A stretch of DNA of 64,000 bases from Isoetes taiwanensis (Eukaryota > Streptophyta > Lycopodiopsida > Isoetales > Isoetaceae). The position numbers were made by a program, and so were the translations under genes. The DNA lies in the NCBI GenBank assembly GCA_021234155.1, contig JAJEKV010000004.1:7508109-7572108 (forward strand). Direction: 5' to 3'. The stretch's first letter is position 1. Every line of letters starts with the position of its first letter. The notes beneath the pieces were generated by a model that did not search any database, was not told where the DNA came from, and saw nothing but the letters and a program-made list of their open reading frames with translations. Positions 1 through 11,243 of this stretch are shown piece after piece.

Positions 1-415
1 CCCCTGGGCCGCTTGTCAATAGTCGGGTTATGGTATCAAACAATTTCTTCTCCCTCTCTCCTACTTCATTAGATTGCACGACCATTTGAAGTTGCATACT
101 CTTGAGCAACTGGTTGGTATGGGCTTGCTCAATTTTAGTTTCTGTAACTTGTCCCATCAGTTCGCGGATCTTTGCTTTGGCATAATCTAGATCCCTCCGG
201 AAGTTAGAAGGATCCGGGTCTTCCAAGTTTTCTGCTATAACTGGGGTTTCTTGATGACCTATTTGCTGATCATCAATCCCATCATTACGGAATTTGGATG
301 TGAGTTCATCCAAATCCCTCATTTCTTCCTCTTTGGGAGGAAGATCATCAAGATCTACATTTTCCTCTTCTTTATAAGTTACGAAGGCTAAATCCATGAG
401 AGGATATGCTGCCAT
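1..415 (-). CDS. Partial hypothetical ORF running off the window edge
   Basis: An open frame starts at ATG 415-413 (MAAYPLMDLAF) and stays open to base 1, about 138 codons, so the C-terminus is outside the window. The product is acidic near the N-terminus (EEEN, PPKEEE) and then has a helical, charged stretch rich in K, E and Q that could form a coiled coil. I recognise no domain. The surrounding repeats make a gag-like or LINE ORF1-like fragment possible, but a host exon cannot be excluded. The length of the stop-free frame is the only real evidence. Confidence 0.35.
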   Translation of the reverse strand, partial: MAAYPLMDLAFVTYKEEENVDLDDLPPKEEEMRDLDELTSKFRNDGIDDQQIGHQETPVIAENLEDPDPSNFRRDLDYAKAKIRELMGQVTETKIEQAHTNQLLKSMQLQMVVQSNEVGEREKKLFDTITRLLTSGPG

Positions 416-549
416 ATCAATTTATCCTTCCATATCAGCCTACAAGTCAAATCACAGCTATCGCCTCTACCCTTGGATACCCTGAATCCCCCATGGTGCT
501 ACAGAGTCCCTGACTCAGATTTGATGCATGTGAATCACAAAAGATTAGT

Positions 550-807
550 TTAGAGAATTTCAAAAGCTCCTGCCACACGAAAAGAATTGTCTTCTTGGAA
601 ATCCTTGATTCCTAAATAGGACTCCAAATCCCTAATCGATTGGCTCTTCATAGAGCCCAAGGGCCGTAAATGGAAATTCGGCCTACCTGGGGTCGATCCA
701 GATCCCTGGCGATCATTTTGATCTAATGGCAGCCCGTCCGGCGTCTGCCTTTGCACTGAAGAGGCCACCCAATCGGGTGGCGCCAAATCGCCATAATTTA
801 AGGCCAA
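550..807 (-). CDS. Short unidentified ORF upstream of the edge ORF
   Basis: An 85-codon frame rich in P, Q, D and R, lying just upstream of the partial ORF at the window edge and on the same strand. It could be an upstream exon or an earlier part of the same decayed reading unit, because stops separate the two. No known motif is visible. Low confidence that it is coding. Confidence 0.18.
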   Translation of the reverse strand: MALNYGDLAPPDWVASSVQRQTPDGLPLDQNDRQGSGSTPGRPNFHLRPLGSMKSQSIRDLESYLGIKDFQEDNSFRVAGAFEIL

Positions 808-1268
808 TATAATCTTAGGTTAAAATTTATGTTTGCCCCTATTTTAAAGTTGTAACAGCCTTTTAGGAACTTATACCCGCAATGCAGATGATCGAGGATG
901 ATAAGTCTTGAGACAGGAATGAATTGTTACAGCACAAGCTTGTGGGAGCAGTTTAGGAATCTTGAGAGATGAACACATGCAGGCACAACATTCCAATTAG
1001 CCATAGCTTTTCCATTAGCCAAATAATCTTATGAATTTCTATCCATTAAAAGGAATACACATTTTTAGGGGTAAACTTAGTGAAATTATAATACTAGTTG
1101 AATAATTGATCTTAATGGCTGATAACGAGATCGAGGATCCTATGCTGCATACAGACAGGAAACCATTTCAGAATTGCTCTAAAATAGTAGGAAAATGTTT
1201 GATTATATGAAAAAGGTTGCTTTTTTCTCCAAAAAAAGTCTTCCAAAGAATGGGTTCGACGCCAGCAG

Positions 1269-2466
<1,198 letters not shown>

Positions 2467-2518
2467 AGAGAGAGAGAGAGGGAGGGAGGGAGGGAGGGAG
2501 GGAGGGAGGGAGGGAGAG
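2467..2518. repeat. (GA)n(GGGA)n compound microsatellite
   Basis: GA repeats pass into about eight GGGA units. It joins the truncated 5' edge of LINE 1 to a roughly 95-bp hairpin-bearing sequence that also occurs at 14.15-14.25 kb. Confidence 0.9.
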
Positions 2519-2612
2519 GACTTGGCCACATGCATGAGGAGAGAAAATTTGAGAGATAATTTTTTACGAGGTGGGATGAGAGAAGGTCGAGAGTGAGCAA
2601 ACCCCACTCTCG
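2519..2612 (-). repeat. Hairpin + CT-tail short repeat, copy 1
   Basis: Read on the minus strand, it begins with an inverted repeat (CGAGAGTG ... CACTCTCG, loop about 9 nt), continues through a pyrimidine-rich body and TGTGGCCAAG, and ends in the CCCT/CT microsatellite. The same layout is seen at 14153-14250. It may be a short non-autonomous element or the 5' end of the LINE family. Confidence 0.5.
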
Positions 2613-3035
2613 AATTCCTTTGATTGCGCTAAAAGAATGGGAATGCTTGTATCTTGGATGAAAATCAACACTTATCACAATCCTTGATTAAATTCGAAGG
2701 TGAGTACATTAGAATTTTTCTATTATGAGAATTTGTGTTGGAGCTCAGTTCTCCTGTTACTTTATTGAGCAGGCCATCAAAATGACCAGAGCAAGCCAAT
2801 CTGCTCTTCTGCCTGCTTCTAAAATATTTCTCCCTCCTAGGCCTCAGAAATTGGCTGCAAAAATACCTCAAAGACTGACCGGATCAGGTCAAATAAGACT
2901 CACACTGAGGTTGAGGTAGGAGGGAGCAGAAATTCGAGAAAGAAGAAGAAAGTGGTGCCAATTGAAACACAAGGTTCATTGCTTTGGCCTCAAAGGATTT
3001 GATGGCATTGGACTTGCGACTTAGTCAGCAAATTG
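2613..3035. other. Intergenic, nothing recognised
   Basis: Short frames only, with no conserved motif or repeat partner in the window. It separates the LINE 1 cluster from the Myb/SANT pseudogene. Confidence 0.4.
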
Positions 3036-3039
3036 GACT

Positions 3040-3580
3040 CTTAAGATAAAGAGAAAAAGGCTAGTGGATTGGTCAGATATCATGATTGAGATACTACTTG
3101 CTCTTATGAAGGAATGCAAGGTTCACAACAATGGAAACATTAATCTCTCCAACAACCAATGAAGAGAAATTATGGTAAAATTGCAACCGAATGTTGATGG
3201 TTTAGAAGAACTGAGTGTAATTGAGAAATAAATGGGATAATTTGTACCTTAGGTATGCATTACATGACACAATCGGGACTGGTGCATCATTCCAGGCAGA
3301 ATACTTCATTGATGTTGACAATTCTGTTCCACCATCGAGCCTTATTCCTACTGAAAGAAGTAGCAGAGAAGACAATTCCAATGGCCATGATAAGAATTCA
3401 AGCAAAGAGGCATCTACTGCATGTCCAAATTCTGATACTAGTCCAAGATTGGCAGCTTGCAACCAACTAAGAGTATCAGGGAAACCAACAACAAAGAAAA
3501 GATCAAGGCTTCACATTAACGAGGATATCATGATTGGAATTTCTAAAATGGCCACTTGTTTTGGAGAAAATAAAGTGTGA
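3040..3580 (+). pseudogene. Myb/SANT-like DNA-binding (Myb_DNA-bind_3 type) pseudogene
   Basis: The plus strand reads a tryptophan-anchored helix region (VDWSDIMIEILLALMKEC), then INLSNNQ, REIMVKLQPN and, after a frame break, NKWDNLYLRYALHDTIGTG. This is the pattern of plant trihelix-like Myb/SANT proteins used by host factors and by PIF/Harbinger partner proteins. The C-terminal part (3221-3580) is a Ser/Asn-rich tail with a basic KKRSRLH patch. A TGA stands where the second Trp is expected (NNQ-stop-REI, about 3161), and a stop plus frameshift follows near 3225. No Harbinger nuclease lies next to it; the one in the window is 20 kb away. Confidence 0.5.
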
Positions 3581-3599
3581 AAGCTTGAATTTACGAGGG

Positions 3600-5050
3600 A
3601 GGAATCCATGGAGAAGGCTGACTTGTTAAAGAGCTTGAGATCATGAGGTCAGCCAACAATCTCAAAATTGCAGAATCAATGGCAAGTATATGACACAAAG
3701 TATCTGTCAGATGACAAAGGATACACTTTTGAAGATTGCCAAAATGGCTGCTCCAAGGGAGAACCCACAAAATAAGGTATCAATTTCCTCATCTTGAGCA
3801 AAGAGGCTAGTATTGAACTCAAAGATGTTGAAATGACTGAAGAACTAGTAAGATACAGTCTGTTAAGTACTCGAGGATGTAAAATAAAAAAGACAAATGG
3901 TTTTTTCAACCCTTATAATGTATACAATTGTGATTGTGAAAATTACCAGCAATAGCCACCAGTTGGAATGCATTTGAATGAGGCCAATGAGAAGATTTAT
4001 AGTTCCTTTCCTGTGCTAGATAAATGTACTTTTACAAAAAAGGCAACGCATCTTCATGTCTTGGAAAAAGCTATGGGATGGAAAAAAATAAACGACAGAA
4101 CCAGCCAGAAATGGTTTTTTTATCTTTGCAGGTCCACATGAAGAAAAACATGCTCCCAATTGTACTTATATATATGTGCATGCAAGATGGCTTCTGATGC
4201 AAAAGTGTCCTGTGCAATGCTATAGATGTGAAAAACAGGTTTAATGCAGCAATGATCTCTAAGTGTGGGTGCAGTTACTGCAACTACATTAACATTGCAC
4301 GGGGCATTGCTTAAGCTTACTATGTACTTGGAAATTTCTCAAAGCTTTTCCTCTTCATCTGTAGAATTGGTGCCATATATCGTCCTCGTAAGAAGGTAAG
4401 CAATTCTACATATGATTATCTATGTTATCTCATTATGTGATCTGTCTTCGATAGACCCAGAACCTTCCCGGTGGCCTCTTCAGTCGGGAAGCAGTTGGCA
4501 GTAGCAATGTTGAGATTATATAAAAAAACGGTCATGCTATCTTCAAGCAGCCGGGCCTCGACTTCATAGATATCAATGGGATCAAGCAGTTTATTTGCTT
4601 CAATGAGATCAAAACAGAATTTTTATAAAGTGAATCCAAGAAGGAGAGCCCTAATGAGCATGGCGATCATGCCCAACAAGACCGGATCCATGGGAAAAAA
4701 CCTTATTTGCCGAGATTAAAATTTTCAAATTGGCACTAGGGAAGATTCTAGTACATCCGGTAAACTGAATCTGGGAAATACCTCCTGGCTGGATCTGTTG
4801 TGAGTCCCTACTAGGATTTACAAGAACTAAAAATATCCCATATCTTAAATTTTTAGCAATGCTTAAAGAACGAATTACCCATATTAGAGCACTTATGAAA
4901 ACTAAATGGAGGGAAGAATCCGGCGACCAGGAGGTTTTTGAGGCCAAACTACGGCTGTTAGTCCTCGAGAGAAACTCTTCCTTCAGCCCTTCTTGACAAA
5001 TTTGATAACCATATAGCATGAGAGACACAAAAATTTCAATCACGTGGCCA
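3600..5050. other. Intergenic; unassigned minus-strand ORF at 4651-5055
   Basis: AT-rich sequence without a recognisable gene. A 134-codon minus-strand frame at 4651-5055 has no motif I know. Since it abuts the LINE C tail it may be chance or part of an older repeat. Confidence 0.35.
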
Positions 5051-5055
5051 ATCAC

Positions 5056-5097
5056 GGGGGGAGAGAGGGGAGAGAGAAATGAAATGAAATGAAATGT
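5056..5097 (-). repeat. LINE C 3' tail: (ATTTC)n then CT-rich run
   Basis: On the minus strand the LINE C 3' end (GACCTGATGGTCTCAGTAGG...) is followed by four ATTTC units and then a CT/CCC-rich run. LINE A ends with AATTC units and CT/CCCT runs in the same position. Confidence 0.75.
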
Positions 5098-5130
5098 GTA
5101 TTATTACGCCTACTGAGACCATCAGGTCTA

Positions 5131-6612
5131 TCAGACGTTCAGATTGTCCTCTACTTCAAACCAATCCTCTAATGAGCTTCCACAGTCAGAAGCATCATCT
5201 ATCTCCTCACTCATCCCTATCTCATATATATCATTTTGTAAAAGAACATCAATACTAGCAATACAAGTTCGTCTAATTTTCAACATGTCTATAATAAAGT
5301 TACCAACAATGTAAGGTGGTAGGCTAAACAAATCAGCCAATGTGCCTCGGACCCCATACCTGCATCTCAATATCTCATATGCTGTACATAAAAGAAGGGC
5401 ATGCACTTCATCCTCGATCTCATCTTGGCCACATACCTTGCAGACTCGCCTTTCCCTTGGTATGTTCCTCCATCTGCCTTCCTCTATACTCAAATGATGA
5501 GAGCTCAGACGCATACGTGAAATCTCCTTATGCTTCAAGATGGATATGTCACTCTTCAAGTAATAAGCCTCTTGTAGCATAGGATTCATGTGATTACGAT
5601 ATGCCGCCATCTTTGTTTTCGGGTTTAGCCAAAGTACTGCACGAATTCCTGTGATCACCCATTCCCTTATCTCCTTAGACGGACAATCCTCTATTCTCAT
5701 ATTCCATTTCAACAACCAATCCTTGACATTCTTATACCAGCCATGCGATTCACTTTCCTTCATTGCTAAGTAGGGCAGTCTACTATCATCTAGAGCCATA
5801 ACTTTCTTCACATATATCAATGTCTGGATAAGGGCTTCGCCTTCCAATGGAATCATACCGCATTCTGCCAACATCATCTCATATGGAGTCTGTGTCTTCA
5901 CTCCAAGTTCCGTGCAAAGAAATCTCTTCTGGATTCTCTCCACTTGACTCCACAAACATGCTGGCAACCCTGGACCCCAAACTTCGCAGCCATATAATAC
6001 CACGGATTGGACCAAGACCTTGTACAACATTTTCTTAAGGCTGAAGTTCAGTATATGCGCTTTTCCACAACTCCTCTGCATTGCATAAAGTGACTTAAGA
6101 CCACCATTCGTTCTCTGCTCAATGCACTTATTCCATCTGAAATTCTTATCAAGTACTAACCCTAGGTATTTGTATGCGTCCGTACAATCTATCTTTTCTC
6201 CTTTGTAATAAAAGTCTCGATTCTTTCTGGAACCCACGACCATGATTTTAGACTTAGATAGATTCACTTTCATACCCATAGCATCCGAGAAAGCAGCCAA
6301 TGTATCAAGATGCTTCTGGAGCCCTGCTGGATGCTTCGAGATAAGCACTACATCGTCTGCATACAATAGAAGAACAAGCACATAACCTGCGATAGAGGTG
6401 CCCAACCCATTCTGCGCCATAATCCACTCCTCTAAACCATCAATAAACAGTCCAAATAGCGTCGGAGACAAAGGACAGCCCTGTTTGACACCTACATTAC
6501 TCATTATCACATCATCACATACATTCTTGAAGGGCAATGATAATTCCACCAGCACCTTTTCATATATTAGCCTGGTAGCGTCTCTATACTCCAATGTTAT
6601 TAAAAAACCCAT
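5131..6612 (-). CDS. LINE C reverse transcriptase, C-terminal two thirds
   Basis: Open for 493 codons; the first seven codons come from the inserted MITE, and LINE sequence starts at EYRDAT. The RT core motifs are intact: NVGVKQGCPLSPTLF and LLLYADDVVLIS (catalytic YADD). Thumb and linker sequences with TNGGLKSLYAMQRSCGKA and VVLYGCEVWGPG follow, then a C-terminal zinc-like motif, CKVCGQDEIEDEVHALLLC (CxxC, H, C). No stop interrupts this part, so it is the best preserved RT of the family in the window. It is not autonomous as it stands, because endonuclease and ORF1 are missing. Confidence 0.85.
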   Translation of the reverse strand: MGFLITLEYRDATRLIYEKVLVELSLPFKNVCDDVIMSNVGVKQGCPLSPTLFGLFIDGLEEWIMAQNGLGTSIAGYVLVLLLYADDVVLISKHPAGLQKHLDTLAAFSDAMGMKVNLSKSKIMVVGSRKNRDFYYKGEKIDCTDAYKYLGLVLDKNFRWNKCIEQRTNGGLKSLYAMQRSCGKAHILNFSLKKMLYKVLVQSVVLYGCEVWGPGLPACLWSQVERIQKRFLCTELGVKTQTPYEMMLAECGMIPLEGEALIQTLIYVKKVMALDDSRLPYLAMKESESHGWYKNVKDWLLKWNMRIEDCPSKEIREWVITGIRAVLWLNPKTKMAAYRNHMNPMLQEAYYLKSDISILKHKEISRMRLSSHHLSIEEGRWRNIPRERRVCKVCGQDEIEDEVHALLLCTAYEILRCRYGVRGTLADLFSLPPYIVGNFIIDMLKIRRTCIASIDVLLQNDIYEIGMSEEIDDASDCGSSLEDWFEVEDNLNV

Positions 6613-7114
6613 TTTTTATTTTTAATGTACTATAAAAATCCTCACGTTTTTTAAAGGATTTTTATGATTTAGTATGGCCAAAAAAATAAAAAATAAAAAA
6701 ATTGCACATTCTTTGCACTGCTTTATTGGACATATTTGCTACTGTTAAAATGCACATTTTTGCTACAAGTTATAAGACGTAGCATGTCAACAAATAGATG
6801 AGAAGCTTATGCTACTATTAGAAACTACTAAGTTCAAGTACAAAGATATCATAACTCTTAAGAAAGTTCAGAAAAACATTATTATAGAGGTTAAGAAGTA
6901 TAAGAATTTTATATACAAAGATAAATAAGTTCAAGAATATCATATATTTAAATAAAAAAAATTAGAGTCTAAGGATTTTTAAGGATTTTAAAGATTTTAA
7001 AGATTTTTAACGTATTTTATACGAAATACGTTTTTAAAGATTTTTTTCAAAAATTTTAAAAATCTTAAAAAACGTTTTTTAAACGTACGGATTTTGACGT
7101 ACTTAACAACATTG
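6592..7114. mobile_element. hAT-like MITE inserted in LINE C
   Basis: AT-rich 523-bp insertion flanked by an 8-bp direct repeat CTATACTC (6584-6591 and 7115-7122). Its ends are inverted: CAATGTTATTAA on the left, and the complement of TTAACAACATTG on the right, matching 11 of 12. An 8-bp duplication and a CANNG-type terminus fit hAT. Removing the insertion and one duplicate rejoins the LINE frame (…NIPVEYRDAT…), which fixes the borders. It has no coding capacity. Confidence 0.85.
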
Positions 7115-7359
7115 CTATACTCCACTGGTATATTTAACTTTCTCATTCTTTCTAACAGGCATTCTCTAGGAACCATATCAAATGCTTTACTGAAATCAAT
7201 GAACGCAAGATATAGAGGTTGCTTCTTACCCTTTACCGCATCCATTGCAACCCTGAGAGTGACCAGGTGGTCAATGGTGGAATGCTTTCGCCTAAAACCA
7301 GCCTGCCCACGAGCTCTTAAATCACGTTCTTCGACCCAATCCTCAATCTTAGACTCTAG

Positions 7360-7686
7360 TATTCACACGCACCATATAGTATTCCGGTTGAAATCTTATA
7401 GTATTTTGCGAATCTTATTATACAGTATAGCAAATCTTGTACTTGCATACCCCACAAATGAGGAACTTTACGTACGGTGTAGATTAAGGAATAAGGGGTG
7501 AATATGCCAATCCGACAGCTCTCGATGCCCGGAGTCACCCCCCGTGTGAATATGCACCCAAACCAAAGGGGGTTTAAGGGGGATTTCAATTTAAATGTGT
7601 CGGACCCAATGGTTATATTTATTAATGTCAATGGAAGTTATGTGTTGGTTATTATACTAAAAAAATTTTTTGGCCCTTCGGGCCAT
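7360..7686 (-). mobile_element. Long-arm inverted-repeat element, copy 2 (partial)
   Basis: It shares about 300 bp with the element at 34971-35387, in opposite orientation: the block around GTGTGAATATGCACCCAAAC, the GGGGGTTT/GGGGG runs, the internal TGTGGGGTATGC segment, and a GGCCCTTCGGGCC palindrome at the outer end (about 7672-7684). Only one clear arm remains. It truncates LINE C at 7359. Confidence 0.65.
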
Positions 7687-8680
7687 AAAAAAAAACAGAC
7701 GTGAGAATATAAAAGACATTTAAAACATGTAGCAATATGTGTTATGTAATATGCAGCATTAAGAAAAAAAAGGGAATATAGTAAAATGAAACATGAGTAA
7801 CTATAATATTAAAGCATAATGTAATATAATTATATATATCAAAATCCCTTGAGAGCATCATCCTTGTCATTGGAGTTGTGAGAATATTAAAATCTCTTGA
7901 AAGACCTATTTGAAAATCCCTGTGGCAAAAAGCCATAATAGTTTATGTTCCAACTCTAACCAAGTCCGCAAAACAGAGGCATCATCCCAGGCTTACTAGC
8001 TTGTATGGTAGTTATAGCCTAGAGAAATGATCTACACTATGATAGAATAATAAAAACCAACAAAGAGAACCAAAACATACACAACTCTACGTTTTGCTGC
8101 ATGTGCTTCAAAACAACCTGAAAATGATTATATTGGATGGAAGATACAGTGATGGCATTGCCCAAGAATAAAGGGACGATTTTCACAGACAAGGATCATC
8201 CCATATCCATCTGTTATGTTGCATTTCCAGCATAGCTACTTGCCAGCATCCAATACCATGGATGCAATAGTAAGAATAAGATTGTGAATCGTTGGAATTG
8301 GCATAGATACCGGCCTTTTTCAAGGTCTTAGAAGTAGCTTCAATATAAGTATGATTATCAAATAACATGGAATAGAGAAGGCCCGAAAAGTCAAGAAGCA
8401 AATGTATCTTGGACCCATGTGACTGAAGCTTCAAATGTATCTTGCTTTTTATGCGAACACGGATTTTTAGAAAAAGCAATCCTCTTAGCATTTGGAATGA
8501 AAGCAAGAATTTAACTTACGTAACCAAATACATACCCAGGTTGTGGGTGTCTATCTTTCTTTGAGATCCTTGTTTCATCTCAAATGATGAGGGAGAATGC
8601 CGTCAGACAAAAAATATAAAGAGCAATACAACATGGAATTCCTGAGATATGTAAGAACAGGCTGAATGAAATTGAAATAG
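7687..8680. other. Intergenic, with a possible degenerate PPR tail
   Basis: Mostly AT-rich. A minus-strand frame at 8183-8506 includes EATSKTLKKAGIYANSN, which faintly resembles the E+ region of PPR proteins (…LKKAGY.P.T). It lies downstream of the PPR fragment at 8.7-8.8 kb on the same strand. The similarity is weak. Confidence 0.3.
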
Positions 8681-8683
8681 TGG

Positions 8684-8815
8684 CTTGTGATGCTGCAACC
8701 CTTCAACGTGCTTAAGAATGTAAATTTATCTGGCTCAGCCCCAGATCGTTGCATTTTATCATAAAACTGAAAGGCCAAATCCAGTTCCCCAAGCTTGGCA
8801 TGGGCATCAATAATT
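8684..8815 (-). pseudogene. PPR protein fragment
   Basis: The frame reads AIIDAHAKLGELDLAFQFYD, then KMQRSGAEPDKFTFLSTLKGC: one P/S-type pentatricopeptide unit with its usual helix A (ID.HAK.G..D.A), M...G..PD.FTF and L..C. The frame closes soon after and no neighbouring repeats are in phase. Plant PPR proteins usually carry 10 or more units and act in organelle RNA processing, so this is a scrap. The frames at 8866-9349 could be a relic of the same gene's N-terminus. Confidence 0.6.
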
Positions 8816-9185
8816 GCAAACCATTAAAGCCTCTACACATCTGCACATGCCCAAATCTGGTTTTTTTATGCATTTCTGTATGAGGGCATATACAACTTCT
8901 CTGGAAATCGGCATTCCATGTTGTTCCAGATCTGAGTCAATGTCAATGTTGGAAATAGTGGCAAACCCCTTCGGAACAACCTGATACAGAAATGCAAAAC
9001 AACCTTATTATCAATCCTTACCTCGTCAGCCCAAAGCAGTTGGGCAAAACGATCTGTGAGCAATGACAGCCAGATGTTTTTCCCTTTCCAAGTGCCCATA
9101 TCGCAAGGTTCTACAGATCCACGCTTCTACAACCTAGATATTCTGCCGTGACAAGGATGCAAGCAAGAATTGCTCCATTGTTGAT

Positions 9186-9341
9186 AGCTTCCACCGCTCC
9201 TTCATAAGCATAGCTTCAACCGCTGCTCTGTCCTCCTGAAATCGAAGGAAATTTGGCAACCCTAGCTTCCACCGCTCCTTCATAAGCATAGCTTCAACCG
9301 CTGCTCTGTCCTCCTGAAATCGAAGGAAATTTGGCAACCCT
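9186..9341. repeat. Two perfect 78-bp tandem units
   Basis: Unit 9186-9263 is repeated at 9264-9341 with no difference that I see. The length is a multiple of three, and on the minus strand a 71-codon frame (9134-9349) translates it as two identical 26-residue repeats, LGLPNFLRFQEDRAAVEAML plus MKERWK. The identity indicates a recent duplication. Confidence 0.9.
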
Positions 9342-9478
9342 AACCGCACTCAAAAGCCCCTTTCCTACATGAACCCTAAAACAGTGGACCTCGATGCTTG
9401 CATGTCAATAGATAATATCTAATATGAAACCATTACAAAACCATAGATAAATATGCCATTTAGATATAAGAATACCGT

Positions 9479-9599
9479 GTGCACTCTAGATGTACTGATC
9501 GGTAGGTCTGTTGCAATACGCCCATCAAATCATATGAAAAACCATAGAAAAGAGCGTATAAAAATACAAAAAAACCCCCTGTTATTATCCTACATATTG
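9479..9599 (-). repeat. 120-bp repeat shared with 37.1 kb, copy 1
   Basis: On the minus strand it starts near TATGTAGGATAATAACAGGG and ends at TCTAGAGTGCAC. The matching copy at 37091-37210 has the same orientation. Here it cuts off the RT of LINE B; there it cuts an L1 ORF1. It may be a solo terminal repeat or one end of a larger element. Confidence 0.6.
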
Positions 9600-10132
9600 A
9601 TGCAAAAAGCTTGGAGAATATACTAGATATCAAAATGGTCCTGTAATTATTGATGTCAGAGTTATCACCTCCTCTGAAGATCGGTACCACTCGATTGATT
9701 TGCCATGTTTCTGGAAACCCTTCACATAGCGCCATGTTAAACATCTTCACAAGAGGCTCGATCAGCCGGTCTCCCACCCATTTTAACATTTCTGCCACAA
9801 CACCACGCGCATCAGCAGCTTTACCATTTGCAAGTCTTGCAATTCCAGCCGTGACATCCTCAACTGTGATAAAAGGCTCCCTCCTATCCTGTTCCATAAC
9901 CATCTTCGATTCGATCCCATCCAATTGATACAGCCTCTTAACATGTTGGAATAAGTCTACGGCATTAAAAGTGGGAATATCTGCAGTTTTCATTTTCATT
10001 CGGTTCCAGAAACTTTTAGGTTCTCGTATCAAATCATACAGGTGTCTTACTTGACTCTCCCGTAGAAATTGTCTCTTTTTCTTGCGAATGAGAGTGACAT
10101 ACTCCTTCTTTTTCAGTTTTTTATCCCCTGCT
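9600..10132 (-). pseudogene. LINE B RT N-terminal fragment
   Basis: Continues from the endonuclease after a one-base frame slip near 10120: the frame reads AGDKKLKKKEYVTLIRKKKR, then LYDLIREPKSFWNRM, and then the RT finger region (ANGKAADARGVVAEMLKWVG, VPIFRGGDNSDINNYR). The frame then runs into the 120-bp repeat and ends as a chimeric tail. No catalytic YADD is present. Confidence 0.75.
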
Positions 10133-11219
10133 TCCTTTGCTGCATGATATTTGCTGCATGATATTCTCTACGCTTGACCGTACAAGAGTCATCATACCAG
10201 CTGTTACATGGCAGCCCCTTTGCTTTCCTTTTATGCGTGAAGCTGTTCATTGCTGCATCAAGGAGAACCTGCGTGATCTGCCTATCCATATCCGCTACTG
10301 TCACCACGCCCTCCAACTTTGACATCCCTGCTTCACACACTGATTTATATATATCTCCTTCTTTCGGATCCACCCTTATATAACTTTGCTGTTTATTGTT
10401 CATAACAGGACTAGGTACATTACCGACCTCCAAATGAAATATTATTGGGGCATGATCTGATTCCGGCTGCAGTTCCCACACTTTTAACTTCTGAATTCTC
10501 TGTGAAACCCCTTCCCCTCCTATGATATAGTCCACAACGCTTTTCCCTCTGCATGTACATTTCCCTGATCCCGGAAATCTGTGCAGCCCATTAAATATTC
10601 TCAAGTCTAATCCACTGCACATGTCTAATAATAGTTTGCCCATCTGCGTGGTGTATGCCTTATCCTCTGATTCTCTTGCCCATCCTGCTAACTTCAATTC
10701 TTCAGTGTCCATCTCTTCCATCCACACAGGGTCCCCATCCTGATTCAATACTGATGCCTGCCTATTTGTTGTCCTACCATTAAAATCTCCTACCAGTATT
10801 ACATCACCACTGCCTGCAAGTTTGACAACATCCTGCTCTAGCTGGAATAAAGGATCTGCTCTATCAATATCTCCTTTGTCATATGCTTTCTTGTGTATCG
10901 GGGGGTAATAACAACATGCCAGATACACCTTCCTGTGTCCCATTATTTCCACCCAAAGATATTGTTTGCTGCTGCTAACTTGCACTTCTTTCACCAAATG
11001 AATAAATTTATCTCTAACAAAGCATGCAATGCCACCATTTCCTATATAACTTGTCCCTACCTCATTCCAAACAGATGCTACTTTACTAAAACCTGGTACG
11101 TCAGGCAATGCAAATTGCTCATGCTCCCAGGTCTCCACAAATACAATCAGATCTAAGCATTTGAGAACTTCATACATGCTACTTACTTTGGAATCCGTTA
11201 ACATGTTGATGTTCCACAC
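10113..11219 (-). CDS. LINE B APE-type endonuclease domain
   Basis: 368 open codons. The order is that of exonuclease/endonuclease/phosphatase domains: N-terminal VWNINML, LDLIVFVETW (catalytic Glu in ETW), GNGGIACFVRDKF, VILVGDFNGRT (GDFN), SVVDYIIG, and PESDHAPIIF (SDH). The domain would nick target DNA to prime reverse transcription. The N-terminal codons join the preceding ORF1 region without a clear start, so the Met used here is only the first ATG in frame. The domain itself looks intact. Confidence 0.85.
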   Translation of the reverse strand: MWNINMLTDSKVSSMYEVLKCLDLIVFVETWEHEQFALPDVPGFSKVASVWNEVGTSYIGNGGIACFVRDKFIHLVKEVQVSSSKQYLWVEIMGHRKVYLACCYYPPIHKKAYDKGDIDRADPLFQLEQDVVKLAGSGDVILVGDFNGRTTNRQASVLNQDGDPVWMEEMDTEELKLAGWARESEDKAYTTQMGKLLLDMCSGLDLRIFNGLHRFPGSGKCTCRGKSVVDYIIGGEGVSQRIQKLKVWELQPESDHAPIIFHLEVGNVPSPVMNNKQQSYIRVDPKEGDIYKSVCEAGMSKLEGVVTVADMDRQITQVLLDAAMNSFTHKRKAKGLPCNSWYDDSCTVKRREYHAANIMQQRKQGIKN

Positions 11220-11243
11220 TCCAATCCTGATGGCCTCGCTTAC

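Larger units (their letters stand above)
5098..7359 (-). mobile_element. LINE C: 5'-truncated non-LTR retrotransposon
   Basis: It covers most of RT through the 3' end. The upstream part (7115-7359) encodes GQAGFRRKHSTIDHL and LAFIDFSKAFDMVPRECL (RT motif with FIDFSKAFD); after a 523-bp inserted MITE the frame resumes with EYRDATRLIYEKV. The 5' side is cut at 7359, where an inverted-repeat element begins. It belongs to the same family as LINE 1, A, B and D. Confidence 0.85.

Noticed and set aside
4651-5055. 134-codon minus-strand ORF as a gene
   Set aside because: No known motif, atypical composition and next to a LINE tail; kept only as an unassigned note.
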